The notes under the pieces were generated by a model. The model was not told where the DNA came from. It saw only the letters and a list, made by a program, of their open reading frames with translations, and did no database searches. A DNA stretch of 64,000 nt from Lysobacteraceae bacterium NML95-0200 (GTDB lineage Bacteria; Pseudomonadota; Gammaproteobacteria; Xanthomonadales; Xanthomonadaceae). A program made the translations under genes and the position numbers. Location of the stretch: the NCBI GenBank assembly GCA_002798255.1, contig NWQQ01000006.1, positions 1 to 64,000 of the forward strand. Direction: 5' to 3'. Positions 54,809-64,000 of this stretch are shown piece after piece (the first letter of the stretch is position 1; every line of letters starts with the position of its first letter).

Positions 54809-57800
54809 GGGAAATATCTCCTTGGTCGGCGGCCGGTTTTTTATTGCGGGCAAACAGCCGCACCACCACCAGATAGAACAGCGGGATAAAGAAAATGCCG
54901 AGTACCGTGCCGACAATCATGCCGCCGAGCACGCCGGTGCCAATGGCGCGCTGCGCCGCCGAGCCAGCGCCGCTGGCCAGCGCCAGTGGCAGCACGCCAA
55001 AGCCGAATGCCAGCGAGGTCATGACGATGGGGCGCAGGCGGTCACGCACTGCCATCATGATGGCTTTGACCAGCTCGGTGCCCGATTCGTAATACTGCTT
55101 GGCAAACTCGATAATCAGCACGGCGTTCTTGCTGGTCAGCCCCACGGTGGTGAGCAAGCCCACCTGGAAGTACACATCGCGGTCGAGGCCGCGCAGGCCG
55201 GTAAACAGCGCCGCGCCCAGCACCCCCAGCGGTACCACCAGCAATACTGCGGTCGGTACCGACCAGCTTTCATACAGCGCCGCCAGACACAGGAACACGA
55301 TCAGGAGCGACAGCGAGTACAGCAGCACGATTTGGCCGCCTGCTTCGCGCTCCTGATAGGAGGCCGCCGTCCATTCCAGCCCGACGCCTTCGGGCAGCTG
55401 TGCAACCAGCCGCTCGACCTCGGCCATCGCCTCGCCAGAGCTGACGCCGGGCTTGGCCGTGCCTTCCAGCGACATGGCGCCGGCACCGTTGTAGCGTTGC
55501 AGGCTGGGCGAGCCAAATTCCCAGTGCGAACTGGCAAATGCCGAGAACGGCACCATCTGCCCCTGGTTATTGCGTACCGACCAGCGCAGGAAGTCATCCG
55601 GCGTCATGCGGAACGGCGCATCGGCCTGCACATACACGCGCTTGACCCGGCCGCGGTCGATGAAGTCGTCGATATAACTGCCGCCCCAGGCGGTGGCCAG
55701 GGTGCTGTTGATGGTGGCGGGGGAAAGCCCCAGCGCCTGCGCCTTGGCCTGATCCACCACCACGCGCAGCTGCGGGGCATCTTCCATGCCATTGGGGCGC
55801 AGGCTGCCGATATAGCCTTGCTCCTTGGCCGCAGCCATGCCCAGCAACTGGTTGCGCGCTGCCAGCAGCCCTTCATGCCCCAGCCCGCCGTTGTCGGTGA
55901 GATAGAACGAAAAGCCCGAGCCGGTACCCAGCCCCATGATGGCGGGCGGCGCAATCGGAATCATGAAGGCATCGCGGATTTGACCAAGCCCTGCCCAGGC
56001 GCGCCCAACAATAGCCGGGACTTTGTCTTTCTCGTCAGTGCGCTCGCTCCAGTCTTTCAGGCGCACAAAGCCCATGCCCATGTTCTGCCCCTGGCCGGCA
56101 AAGCTGAAGCCGGTGACGGTGAATACCGATTTCACCACGTCCTTCTCGTTTTCAAGGAAGTACTGTTCCAGCTGCTTGATGGACTCAAGCGTGCGCTCCT
56201 GGGTAGAACCCACCGGCGCCTGCGCCAGCACCATCACCATGCCCTGATCTTCTTCAGGCAGGAAACTGGTGGGCAGGCGCAGAAACAACCAGCCGCCCAG
56301 GGTGCTGATGACCGCAAATACCAGCATGAAGCGCCCCGGACGCTTCAGTATCCCGGCCACGCCGCGCTGGTATTTTTCGCTGCCCTTGTTGAACAAGCGG
56401 TCAAACCAGGCAAGGAAGCGCTCCACCGGGCCGTTGCCATGATGGTGCGCCTCGCCCTGCTGGACGGGTTTGAGCATGGTGGCGCACAGCGCCGGGGTCA
56501 GCACCATCGCCACCAGCACCGAGAACGCCATGGCGGTGACGATGGTGGCGGTAAATTGCAGATAGATGGTGCCGGTGGAACCGCCCATGAAAGCCATCGG
56601 CACGAACACCGCCGAGAGCACCACGCCGATGCCGACCAGCGCGCCGGTAATCTGCGACATCGACTTTTTCGCCGCCTCCTTGGGCGGCAGGCCCTCCTCG
56701 CGCATCAGCCGCTCGACGTTTTCCACCACCACGATGGCATCGTCCACCAAAAGGCCAATGGCCAGCACCATGGCAAACATGGTCAGCATGTTGATGGTGA
56801 AGCCCAGCGCATACAGCACGGCAAAGGTGCCAAGCAGCACCACTGGCACGGCGATGGTCGGAATCAGCGTGGCGCGGAAATTGCCAAGAAACAGATACAT
56901 CACCAGGAACACCAGCAGTACCGCTTCAAGCAGGGTCTTGATGACGCCATTGATGGACACGCGCACAAACGGCGAGGAATCAAACGGCACTTCCCACTTC
57001 AGCCCTGCCGGGAAGCTGGCTTCCATCCTGGCAAGCTCGGCGCGTACCGCATCCACGGTATCCAGTGCATTGGCGCCGGTGGCGAGGTTCACCGCCATGC
57101 CGCTGGCCGGCTGGCCGTTGTAACGGCTGATGCTGTCATAGCTTTGCGCACCCATTTCCACCCGCGCCACATCGCCCAGGGTCAGGCGCGAGCCATCCAT
57201 GCCACTGCGCAGGATGATGGCGCGGAACTCCTCCGGGGTACTGAGCCTTGACTGCGCAGTGATGGTGGCATTGAGCTGCTGCCCCGGCACCGCCGGCGCC
57301 GCACCGAGCTGCCCCAGTGCGACCTGGGCATTTTGCGCACGCACCGCTGCCGTGACATCCGCCACCGTCAGGCCATAGGTATCGAGCTTGCCGGGGTCAA
57401 GCCAGATACGCATCGCATACTGGGTGCCAAACTGCTGGGTGCCGCCCACCCCCGGCAGGCGAGCGATACGGTCAACCACGTGACTGGAGATGTAATCGCC
57501 AATCTCGTCATTGCTCATGCTGCCGTCTTCGGAGATGAAGCCAATCACCATCAGAAAGCCGCTGCGCCCCTTGCCCACGCTCACCCCCTGCTGCTGCACT
57601 TCCTGCGGCAGCAGCGGCGTAACCGCCTGCAATTTGTTCTGCACCTGCACCTGGGCAATATCCGGGTCGGTGCCGCTGGCAAAGGTGAGATTGATGCTGG
57701 CCGCGCCATTGGCCGAGCTGCTGGAGGTCATGTACAACAGCCCGTCCACGCCACGGATGCCCTGCTCCAGCACCTGGGTGACGGCATCTTCCACCACCTT

Positions 57801-57962
57801 GGCCGAAGCGCCGGGATAGACCGCACTCACCGAGACTTGCGGCGGCGCGATATCCGGGTATTGCTCGATGGGAAGCTGGCGAATCGCCATGCTGCCGGCC
57901 AGCATCAGGATGATGGCAATCACCCAGGCAAAAATCGGCCGGTCAATGAAAAAACGTGCCAT
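54801..57962 (-). CDS. RND multidrug efflux pump, AcrB/MexB type
   Basis: This 1053-aa HAE1-family pump has 12 predicted membrane helices. It begins [17 protein letters not shown]. The proton-relay pair lies in [17 protein letters not shown], and the FxGxxR-type periplasmic loops and [17 protein letters not shown] motif are present. With the adaptor and OprM-type channel it exports hydrophobic drugs from periplasm and inner membrane across the envelope. Substrates are unknown. It follows the adaptor by 15 nt. Confidence 0.97.
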   Translation of the reverse strand: MARFFIDRPIFAWVIAIILMLAGSMAIRQLPIEQYPDIAPPQVSVSAVYPGASAKVVEDAVTQVLEQGIRGVDGLLYMTSSSSANGAASINLTFASGTDPDIAQVQVQNKLQAVTPLLPQEVQQQGVSVGKGRSGFLMVIGFISEDGSMSNDEIGDYISSHVVDRIARLPGVGGTQQFGTQYAMRIWLDPGKLDTYGLTVADVTAAVRAQNAQVALGQLGAAPAVPGQQLNATITAQSRLSTPEEFRAIILRSGMDGSRLTLGDVARVEMGAQSYDSISRYNGQPASGMAVNLATGANALDTVDAVRAELARMEASFPAGLKWEVPFDSSPFVRVSINGVIKTLLEAVLLVFLVMYLFLGNFRATLIPTIAVPVVLLGTFAVLYALGFTINMLTMFAMVLAIGLLVDDAIVVVENVERLMREEGLPPKEAAKKSMSQITGALVGIGVVLSAVFVPMAFMGGSTGTIYLQFTATIVTAMAFSVLVAMVLTPALCATMLKPVQQGEAHHHGNGPVERFLAWFDRLFNKGSEKYQRGVAGILKRPGRFMLVFAVISTLGGWLFLRLPTSFLPEEDQGMVMVLAQAPVGSTQERTLESIKQLEQYFLENEKDVVKSVFTVTGFSFAGQGQNMGMGFVRLKDWSERTDEKDKVPAIVGRAWAGLGQIRDAFMIPIAPPAIMGLGTGSGFSFYLTDNGGLGHEGLLAARNQLLGMAAAKEQGYIGSLRPNGMEDAPQLRVVVDQAKAQALGLSPATINSTLATAWGGSYIDDFIDRGRVKRVYVQADAPFRMTPDDFLRWSVRNNQGQMVPFSAFASSHWEFGSPSLQRYNGAGAMSLEGTAKPGVSSGEAMAEVERLVAQLPEGVGLEWTAASYQEREAGGQIVLLYSLSLLIVFLCLAALYESWSVPTAVLLVVPLGVLGAALFTGLRGLDRDVYFQVGLLTTVGLTSKNAVLIIEFAKQYYESGTELVKAIMMAVRDRLRPIVMTSLAFGFGVLPLALASGAGSAAQRAIGTGVLGGMIVGTVLGIFFIPLFYLVVVRLFARNKKPAADQGDISHV

Positions 57963-57977
57963 CTGCGCGCCTCCCGC

Positions 57978-59186
57978 TTACTTGGCCGCAGCCTGGGCAG
58001 CCGGCTTGTCCGCAGCAGCCGGTGCAGGCGGCTGCACGCCTGCCTCCTGCGGCAGCACTGCGGCGCCCGGGCCAATCTTCTGGAACCCGGCCACAATCAG
58101 CTTGTCACCGGCGGCCAGGCCCGATTCCACCAGCCACTTGTCGCCAATGGCGCGGCTGACCTTGACCGGACGCGGCTCGACCTTGTTTTCGGCATTCACC
58201 ACCAGCGCCGTGGCATTGCCCTTGGCATCACGGCTGATGCCCTGCTGCGGCGCCAACAACGCCCCCTGGCGCTGGGCATTGGTGAGCCGAGCCCTGACAT
58301 ACATGCCCGGCAGCAGCAATTGTTCGGGATTGGGCACCACCACGCGCAGCAAGACGCTGCCGGTGGCCGGATTGACCGTGGCTTCGGCAAAGCGCAACTG
58401 CCCGGTATGCGGAAACACGCTGCCGTCTTCCAGCAGGATGTCCACTGGCACACTGCCGCTGGCCTGCGACTGGCCATCTTCGATTTCCCGGCGCAACTGC
58501 AACAACTCGCTGCTTGATTGCGTCACATCCACATACATCGGGTCAAGCTGCTGGATAGTGGCAAGCGCCGTGCCCTGCGCCGCGGTCACCAGCGCACCGC
58601 GGGTCACCGCCGAATGACTGATGCGGCCACTGATGGGCGCCGTCACACGGCTGAAGCCCAGCGGCACCTCGGCATTACGCAATGCGGCGCGGGCGGCATT
58701 GACATCCGCTTCGGCCTGCCGCAAGGCCGCCTGGGTAGTGTCATCCTCCTGCCGGCTGATGGCATCAATCTTGACCAGCTCTGCCGAACGCGCAGCATTT
58801 TGCCGCGCCACAGCAAGCCCGGCCTCGGCGCGCACCAGACTGGCGCGGGCACTGTCAGCAGCCGCACGGAAAGCGGTCTGGTCGATTTGATACAGCAGCT
58901 GCCCGGCGCGCACCTCACCGCCCTCGACAAACCCCAGCCGCTCAACAATGCCACTGACCTGCGGCCGCACTTCCGCCAGCTGCGAAGCATTGGCGCGCCC
59001 GTCCAGCTCGCGGGTCAAGGCCACGTTTTCGGCCTTCAAGGTCACCACCGTGACCGGCACCGGCGGCGGCGCAGCGTGCTGCTGCTCAGGCGCCTTGCCG
59101 CAGGCGGCCAAGAAAAGAGAGGATGCAATCAACATAGACAGCGCGGTAGCGCGCAGGGTTTTGGAAGCCATGGTTTGCTTGCTCAT
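57978..59186 (-). CDS. RND efflux periplasmic adaptor, AcrA/MexA type
   Basis: This 402-aa lipoprotein (lipobox LAAC, Cys29) links pump and channel. The membrane-fusion domains are visible: a biotinyl-lipoyl strand pair around ELDGRANASQLAEVRPQVSGIV, the coiled coil (ASLVRAEAGLAVARQNAARSA), and APISGRISHSAVTRGALV. It is the first gene of the operon. The start at 59186 (MSKQTMASK) is used, not the TTG before it. The regulated promoter lies about 55-80 bp upstream. Confidence 0.95.
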   Translation of the reverse strand: MSKQTMASKTLRATALSMLIASSLFLAACGKAPEQQHAAPPPVPVTVVTLKAENVALTRELDGRANASQLAEVRPQVSGIVERLGFVEGGEVRAGQLLYQIDQTAFRAAADSARASLVRAEAGLAVARQNAARSAELVKIDAISRQEDDTTQAALRQAEADVNAARAALRNAEVPLGFSRVTAPISGRISHSAVTRGALVTAAQGTALATIQQLDPMYVDVTQSSSELLQLRREIEDGQSQASGSVPVDILLEDGSVFPHTGQLRFAEATVNPATGSVLLRVVVPNPEQLLLPGMYVRARLTNAQRQGALLAPQQGISRDAKGNATALVVNAENKVEPRPVKVSRAIGDKWLVESGLAAGDKLIVAGFQKIGPGAAVLPQEAGVQPPAPAAADKPAAQAAAK

Positions 59187-59238
59187 CAAATGAAAAGAAG
59201 GGGCGCGCCAGCGGCGTGCCCGTCATAAAGGCTAGAAA

Positions 59239-59267
59239 ATAGTGAATGAACATTCACTCATTGTCAA
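59239..59267 (-). promoter_or_regulatory. Efflux operon promoter
   Basis: Read on the minus strand, TTGACA (59267-59262), 17 bp, CACTAT (59244-59239). The -35 is perfect. The spacer holds the palindromic operator, so a bound regulator would block RNA polymerase. Confidence 0.75.
59241..59258. promoter_or_regulatory. TetR-type operator of the RND operon
   Basis: AGTGAATG-AA-CATTCACT is an 18-bp palindrome with perfect 8-bp arms, between the -35 and -10 elements. It resembles sites of AcrR-like repressors of RND pumps. The operon's own TetR is the likely partner. Confidence 0.8.
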
Positions 59268-59321
59268 TCAGCTTCAATAAGGGCTGCGGCTTTTGGTTCC
59301 AAGCCCAAATTTCAGCCACGC

Positions 59322-60293
59322 TTACCTATCGGCGTAATTCGCATATGCCAGACCCAATAGCAGTCTGGCTTGCTCACGCAATGAAACCGGTGCTGTAATC
59401 ACGGCATCGGCACCGTAGTGCAATACATCCATCAATAGCTCGCGTCCATTGCTATAGGGCAATTTCAGCTCATAACGCCCATCAGGCAGAAACCGCCCTT
59501 GTTGCCTGGAGTGCCAACGCTCATCCGCTACCCAACGCGCCGCCCTGGCACTAAACACAATAGTCGCCCAATTTTTTGGCTCGCCAGCAAAAATGCCGTA
59601 GCTGCTCGCAAGATGGCTGTTCAATTGCTCATCCGCCACATCGAGCGCAGCTTCAGCCAGTAATTGTGCTTTCCGGACACGATCTACCGAAAAGCTGCGC
59701 AAGGCCTCACGATCATGATCCCAGGCATCCAGGTACCAATTATCGCGATAGTGCGTGATACGCTGCGGCGATACCCAACGCCGCGTGTCCTGCCCTGTTG
59801 TGCGGGCACAATACTCAAAGCGCAACTGCCTGCGCTCCAGCACTGCCGTTGCCACCGCCCGGAAAATCAACTCGTCCAGCTTGCGGATACGGTGCTGAAT
59901 CACACGCACCCGCTCCAGCGGCCATGGCTTGCCTCCCCTTTGCCCATCCAGCAACGCTTCGATGCGCTGTTGCAGCGGTGCCATCACTTCAGAAAGCACG
60001 CCATTACCAGCACGCGCCAGCAATTGCTGTGCTGCCAGCAGCGCATGCAATTCGCCGGAGCTCAACCATACCCCCGGCAGCTCAAAACGCTCGGACTCTT
60101 GCGGGTCATAACTGAAACCCGTTTCCGAATCTCCCACGACCGGTGCCATCAAGGCATCACGTAGAAAGGCAATCAAGCGATACACCGTGGAGCGCGAGCA
60201 ATTGAGCTCCTGCATGAGTCTTGGCATGGGTACTGCCGTACGCGCGCTTTTCAGCAGGCGGTGCAACGCCGTAATACGTTCATAACGATCCAT
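59322..60293 (-). CDS. HTH-WYL transcriptional regulator (YafY type)
   Basis: This 323-aa protein has an N-terminal HTH_11 domain (RLMQELNCSRSTVYRLIAFLRDAL) and a WYL domain with FRAVATAVLERRQLRFEYCA and the NWYLDAWDHD core. WYL regulators sense single-stranded nucleic acids or nucleotides and include DNA-damage and phage-defence controllers, but no defence genes are nearby. It is divergent from the DUF481 gene. Confidence 0.9.
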   Translation of the reverse strand: MDRYERITALHRLLKSARTAVPMPRLMQELNCSRSTVYRLIAFLRDALMAPVVGDSETGFSYDPQESERFELPGVWLSSGELHALLAAQQLLARAGNGVLSEVMAPLQQRIEALLDGQRGGKPWPLERVRVIQHRIRKLDELIFRAVATAVLERRQLRFEYCARTTGQDTRRWVSPQRITHYRDNWYLDAWDHDREALRSFSVDRVRKAQLLAEAALDVADEQLNSHLASSYGIFAGEPKNWATIVFSARAARWVADERWHSRQQGRFLPDGRYELKLPYSNGRELLMDVLHYGADAVITAPVSLREQARLLLGLAYANYADR

Positions 60294-60467
60294 GCACGCA
60301 ATTATGCGCCCCCTACAAAGCTGTGGTACGCGTCACAAAACAATCTCAATGCATGACAGATGAATAACAATTTCTTTACTAATCGCGCATTCAGCTTTAT
60401 GCAAGCACCATTGCCTGCCCACGCGGCCCAGAGCCGCTTCCATTCCAATAAGAAAGCAAGGAATCCC

Positions 60468-61190
60468 ATGAAAAATCATGTCATTGCCCTGGCTATTGCC
60501 TCACTGCTCGGTGCCCCGGCCATCGCCACTGCCGCCAATAACGCTGACGACCACTGGAGTGGTACTGGCGAACTGGGGCTTGCCATCGCCAAAGGCAATA
60601 CCGACAGCCGCACCCTGGTTGGCAAACTTGCCGCTACCCGTACCCAGGGCGACTGGGCCTATGCTGCCGGTGCAGCCTTTTTGAACGGGAAAAGCAAAGG
60701 CGCTGAAACCGCCTACCGCTATGAAGGCCTGCTGAGTGCTGCCCGCAACCTCGGCCCGCGTAGCTATATCGTTGGTGGCATCCGTACCGAACGCGACCAC
60801 TATGCCAGCTACGAATACCAGAACGTCGCTGCAATCAGCTACGGCTTCCATGCCCTGGATACTGAAGCCACGCAACTGACCTTTGAAATCGGTGCCGGTT
60901 ACCGCTGGAGCAAACTGCAAGACCTGCGCATCCATGAAAATGGTGCCATTGCCCGTGCCGGCATGAAGTTCAAGCACCAGTTCAATGAGAACGTGGCTGT
61001 CTATGACGACCTGTTGGTGGAAGGCAACGGCAACAACACCCTGCTGCGCAACGATCTGGGCGTGCAAGTGAAGATGACCGACGCGCTGGCACTGAAGGCA
61101 GGCCTGGAAACCCGCCACAACACAAATGTACTGCCGGGCGTGAAGAAGACCGATACCCTGACCACCGTCAATGTGGTGTACGGTTTCTGA
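60468..61190 (+). CDS. DUF481/YdiY-family salt-induced outer-membrane protein
   Basis: This 240-aa protein has a signal peptide (MKNHVIALAIASLLGAPAIATA) and a beta-barrel. HWSGTGELGLAIAKGNTDSRTLVGKL is the family start, and the last residue is Phe (VNVVYGF), as in many outer-membrane barrels. The function is not well defined. The start at 60468 has AAGGA nearby; a longer frame from 60360 has no such signal. A terminator follows. Confidence 0.9.
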   Translation: MKNHVIALAIASLLGAPAIATAANNADDHWSGTGELGLAIAKGNTDSRTLVGKLAATRTQGDWAYAAGAAFLNGKSKGAETAYRYEGLLSAARNLGPRSYIVGGIRTERDHYASYEYQNVAAISYGFHALDTEATQLTFEIGAGYRWSKLQDLRIHENGAIARAGMKFKHQFNENVAVYDDLLVEGNGNNTLLRNDLGVQVKMTDALALKAGLETRHNTNVLPGVKKTDTLTTVNVVYGF

Positions 61191-61216
61191 TACTCCCCCC
61201 TCTCGCAGGACAAAAG

Positions 61217-61244
61217 ACGGCATCGGGCAACCGGTGCCGTTTTC
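61217..61244 (+). terminator. Terminator after the DUF481 gene
   Basis: A 10-bp stem (ACGGCATCGG/CCGGTGCCGT, one T-G pair) closes on a GCAA tetraloop and is followed by TTTTC. Confidence 0.8.
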
Positions 61245-61301
61245 TATTGCCTCGCCCAAACAAAGTGTTATCGTTCAGCCATCTGCTGCTTTGAGACAAT
61301 C

Positions 61302-62567
61302 ATGGACATTACTCCCTTTCTCAAACTCATGGTCGAGAAGCATGGCTCGGACATGTTTCTTTCCACCGGTGCCCCCATCCATATCAAGGTGGAAGGCAGG
61401 CTGCATCCGCTTGGCACCACCAACCTGCCCCCCGGTCTTGTCAAGCGCATCGCCTATTCGATGATGGATAAAGACCAAATCAAAGCCTTCGAGCGCGACA
61501 TGGAAATGAACATGGCTGTGTTCATTCCGGATATCGGACGCTTCCGCATCAATGTATTTCAGCAGCGTGGTGAAGTTGGCATGGTCATCCGCGCTATTCG
61601 CACGGAAATCCCCAGCATTGACGAGTTGCAATTGCCGCCGGTGCTGCGCGATATCATCACCAGGCCGCGCGGCCTGGTACTGGTGGTCGGCTCAACCGGC
61701 TCGGGCAAGTCCACCACGCTCGCCTCGATGATTGACCACCGCAACAGCACCATGTCTGGTCACATCCTCACCATCGAGGATCCCATCGAGTTTTTGCACC
61801 GCCACAAACGCTCACTGGTCAATCAGCGCGAAGTCGGCATTGATACCCAAAGCTTTCATAGTGCACTGAAAAACGCCATGCGTGAAGCGCCGGACGTGAT
61901 TCTCATTGGTGAAATCCTGGATGCGGCCACCATGGAGGCGGCCATCGCCTTCTCCGAGACTGGCCACCTGTGCCTTGCCACGCTGCATTCCAACAATGCC
62001 GACCAGGCGCTGGAGCGCATCCTGAACTTCTTCCCGGAATCGGCACATAAAAACATATTGATGAATCTGTCACTAAACCTGCATGCGGTAATTTCCCAGC
62101 GTCTGGTGAAGGGCAAGGATGGCAAGCGCCTGCCTGCCGTAGAGGTGCTCATCAACACCCCATTCGTGCGCGACCTGATGCGCCGTGGTGAAGCGCACAA
62201 AATCAAGCAGGCAATGGAAGAGTCACTGAGCGAGCAAATGCAGACCTTTGACCAGGCGCTATTCAATCTTTACAAACAGGGCAAAATCGAGATGGAGGAG
62301 GCACTGGGTGCGGCCGACTCCCGCGATGGGCTGGAGCTGAAGTTCCGTCTCTCTGAAGGCAATCAGGCCGGACATGACCCTTACGCCGATATATTCATCA
62401 CAAACCCCACACCCGCACCAGCCGTCGCCGCCTCTCCCAGAAGGCCTGATCCGTTCCAGTTCAACGCATTGCCCGACCCGACAGAGAGTCCGGCATTGAT
62501 GGAGGCATTCAGCAAGCCTATTCCTGGCATTACCCAGGGGTTTGATGAGAGCAATTTCAATGGCTGA
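61302..62567 (+). CDS. pilU: Type IV pilus retraction ATPase PilU
   Basis: This 421-aa ATPase is of the PilT/PilU group that powers twitching. It has VEKHGSDMFLSTGAPIHIKVEG (the PilU-like start), Walker A GSTGSGKSTTLA, the Asp box ILTIEDPIEFLH, VILIGEILDAATMEAAIAFSETGH (Walker B region) and TLHSNNADQALERI (His box). The PilT-like core ends about residue 345; an extra C-terminal tail of about 75 residues is Pro-rich and uncharacterised. PilU usually works beside PilT; pilT is not here. Confidence 0.93.
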   Translation: MDITPFLKLMVEKHGSDMFLSTGAPIHIKVEGRLHPLGTTNLPPGLVKRIAYSMMDKDQIKAFERDMEMNMAVFIPDIGRFRINVFQQRGEVGMVIRAIRTEIPSIDELQLPPVLRDIITRPRGLVLVVGSTGSGKSTTLASMIDHRNSTMSGHILTIEDPIEFLHRHKRSLVNQREVGIDTQSFHSALKNAMREAPDVILIGEILDAATMEAAIAFSETGHLCLATLHSNNADQALERILNFFPESAHKNILMNLSLNLHAVISQRLVKGKDGKRLPAVEVLINTPFVRDLMRRGEAHKIKQAMEESLSEQMQTFDQALFNLYKQGKIEMEEALGAADSRDGLELKFRLSEGNQAGHDPYADIFITNPTPAPAVAASPRRPDPFQFNALPDPTESPALMEAFSKPIPGITQGFDESNFNG

Positions 62568-62575
62568 CTGAATCC

Positions 62576-62603
62576 AAAACGCCTCGCATCTGCGAGGCGT
62601 TTT
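62576..62603. terminator. Bidirectional terminator between pilU and maiA
   Basis: A 13-bp palindrome AAAACGCCTCGCA/TGCGAGGCGTTTT is centred on TC. The terminal T run on each strand is part of the stem. Confidence 0.85.
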
Positions 62604-62614
62604 CAGCATTTGAG

Positions 62615-63268
62615 CTATGCCGCATCCGGCTGGTTTTCTGGCCGGGCAGCGGCGAAGGCTGGCAAGGCAAGGCAGCGGCTCTCAATCGCGCTGAGCGTAG
62701 GATATGCCGCCATATCCAGGCCAAAGCGGTGCGCGTTGTAAAGCTGTGGAATCAGGCAGATATCGGCCAGCGTCGGCGTATCGCCATGGCAGAATTCGCC
62801 GGTTTCGGGGCTTTGGACAAGCGCCGCTTCCATCGCGGCAAAACCTTCGCGCATCCAGTGGCGCATCCAGTCTTCTACCGCCGCCTGCTCCAGCGTGTAC
62901 TCAGCCTTCAGATACTGCCCTACGCGCAGATTATTGAGCGGGTGAATATCACAGGCCACCAGTTGCGCCAGTGCACGCACACGGGCGCGGCCTGCGGCAT
63001 CAGCCGGCAACAGCGCGGGGGCTGGATGGATTTCGTCGAGGTATTCCAGAATCGCCAGCGATTGGCTCAGCACCACATTCCCATGCTGCAAGGTGGGCAC
63101 CAGTGCCTGCGGATTCAGCGCGCGATAGGCGGCGCTACGCTGCTCACCGCCATCACGCAGCAAGTGCACGGTGTTTTGCCGATACGGCAGCGATTTCAGA
63201 TTCAGGCCAATGCGCACACGGTAGGCGGCGCTGGAGCGCCAATAGGAATACAAAATCAGCTCGGACAT
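62615..63268 (-). CDS. maiA: Maleylacetoacetate isomerase (zeta-class GST)
   Basis: This 217-aa glutathione-dependent enzyme isomerises maleyl- to fumarylacetoacetate in tyrosine breakdown. Motifs: LYSYWRSSAAYRVRIGLNLK (the SSxxYRVRIAL active-site signature), ALNPQALVPTL, LSQSLAILEYLDE and GDTPTLADICLIPQLYNA. The start at 63268 is the family N terminus (MSELILY). The FAH gene upstream supplies the next pathway enzyme. Confidence 0.95.
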   Translation of the reverse strand: MSELILYSYWRSSAAYRVRIGLNLKSLPYRQNTVHLLRDGGEQRSAAYRALNPQALVPTLQHGNVVLSQSLAILEYLDEIHPAPALLPADAAGRARVRALAQLVACDIHPLNNLRVGQYLKAEYTLEQAAVEDWMRHWMREGFAAMEAALVQSPETGEFCHGDTPTLADICLIPQLYNAHRFGLDMAAYPTLSAIESRCLALPAFAAARPENQPDAA

Positions 63269-63322
63269 GGGGTTGGCTCTCAAAGCAAGCAGGCGCCCAC
63301 CGGGCGCCTGCATCGTGCGTGA

Positions 63323-64000
63323 TTACGGCGCGCTTTGGCGCTCGATGACTTGCTCGATGGCGCCGAAAATATCGCGGCCATCGCGGTCTTTCATTTCAAT
63401 GCGCACCACATCGCCAAACGACATGAACGGCGTGGACGGCTTGCCATCGCGCAGGGTTTCCACGGTGCGCTGCTCGGCAAAGCAGGACGCGCCCTTGGCG
63501 GTATCTTCATTGGCGATGGTGCCGGAGCCAACAATGGTGCCCGCCGACAGCGGCCGGGTCTTGGCGGCATGCGCTACCAATTGCGCGAAATTGAACTGCA
63601 TGTCCACACCGGCTTCCGGTGCGCCGAACCATTTGCCGTTGATATGGGTCAGAAGCGGCAGATGCACCTTGCTGTCCTGCCAGGCATCGCCCAGCTCGTC
63701 TGGAGTGACGAACACCGGCGAGAGCGCCGAACGCGGCTTGGACTGCAAGAAGCCAAAGCCCTTGGCCAGCTCCGGCGGAATCAGATTGCGCAGCGAAACG
63801 TCATTCACCAAACCAATCAACTGGATATGCGCGGCGGCCTGCTCCGGGGTCACGGCCATCGGCACATCGTCGGTGATGATGACGATTTCCGCTTCAAGGT
63901 CGATGCCGTAGTCTTCGCTCACTACCTTGACCGGATCGCGCGGGCCATAAAAACCGGCGCTGACCGCCTGATACATCAGCGGATCGACATAGAAACTGTC
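63323..64000 (-). CDS. Fumarylacetoacetate hydrolase-family protein, 5' end outside the window
   Basis: The visible C-terminal part spans about 225 residues and continues without a stop to the window edge, reading FYVDPLMYQAV then DYGIDLEAEIVIITDDVP, NDVSLRNLIPPELAKGFGFLQSKP and SGTIVGSGTIAN. This is the bacterial FAH group of about 330 residues that splits fumarylacetoacetate to fumarate and acetoacetate. The internal ATG at 63976 is not the start. It is adjacent to maiA (54 nt), as expected for the homogentisate pathway. Confidence 0.92.
   Translation of the reverse strand, partial: DSFYVDPLMYQAVSAGFYGPRDPVKVVSEDYGIDLEAEIVIITDDVPMAVTPEQAAAHIQLIGLVNDVSLRNLIPPELAKGFGFLQSKPRSALSPVFVTPDELGDAWQDSKVHLPLLTHINGKWFGAPEAGVDMQFNFAQLVAHAAKTRPLSAGTIVGSGTIANEDTAKGASCFAEQRTVETLRDGKPSTPFMSFGDVVRIEMKDRDGRDIFGAIEQVIERQSAP

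Noticed and set aside
54807-57251. An 814-codon plus-strand open frame
   Set aside because: It is antisense to the RND pump gene; its composition (His/Gln-rich) shows no family and it is a shadow frame.
59322-60293. The WYL regulator as a marker of a phage-defence island
   Set aside because: Neighbours are an efflux operon, an outer-membrane protein and pilU; no nuclease, ATPase or methylase of a defence type is present.

Overview
The window is about 60% G+C, gene-dense DNA that I read as the chromosome of a gammaproteobacterium of the Xanthomonadaceae (Lysobacteraceae). The best evidence is gene order. etfBA sits beside rmlBACD and the GDP-mannose gene xanB, as in Xanthomonas. lptM-dapF-DUF484-xerC is intact. 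The gap after polA holds a putative small RNA with C-rich loops that looks like the xanthomonad sX13. The species cannot be named from the sequence. I recognised no rRNA, tRNA or CRISPR array.

Layout. 0-10 kb: lytic transglycosylase (slt), a bacterial PH-domain protein and cca on the plus strand; then a minus-strand run of a RutE-like nitroreductase, YceI and a YhaK-like pirin; an ELM1-family gene; and a minus-strand run of rhodanese, secB and gpsA. 10-16 kb: hemD-polA, the putative sRNA, metF, a secreted protein and ilvE. 16-28 kb: creD with a CreB-type box, then a long minus-strand surface-polysaccharide operon read as glycosyltransferase, rmlB, rmlA, rmlC, rmlD, cysD, cysNC, xanB. It makes dTDP-rhamnose, PAPS and GDP-mannose. 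The glycosyltransferase at its head is about 40% G+C and looks acquired.

28-36 kb: etfB-etfA, an 875-bp IS5-family element inserted exactly at the stop codon of an L,D-transpeptidase gene, DUF3297, and the xerC/DUF484/dapF/lptM run. The last includes a 55-aa lipoprotein gene, lptM. Next come a decayed DUF454 (ybaN) gene and about 0.8 kb of tandem 310-bp non-coding repeats. 36-48 kb: two tandem S9 peptidases, an AlaA-like aminotransferase, an SGNH hydrolase, a glutaredoxin/A-type/rhodanese fusion, GTP-type PEP carboxykinase, and a TetR gene divergent from fadE with a promoter and operator between them. 48-64 kb: an M16 protease, an SDR, trmL, an RND efflux operon (adaptor, pump, outer-membrane channel, TetR) whose promoter carries a clear palindromic operator, a WYL regulator, a DUF481 porin-like protein, pilU, maiA, and a fumarylacetoacetate hydrolase cut by the window edge.

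Most of the window is housekeeping. The points most worth following are the putative polA-downstream sRNA, the sulfate-activation genes inside the rhamnose operon, the state of the etfA-side locus (the LPS hotspot in Xanthomonas), the degenerate scaffold domain in the Grx fusion, and the repeat block next to the broken ybaN.
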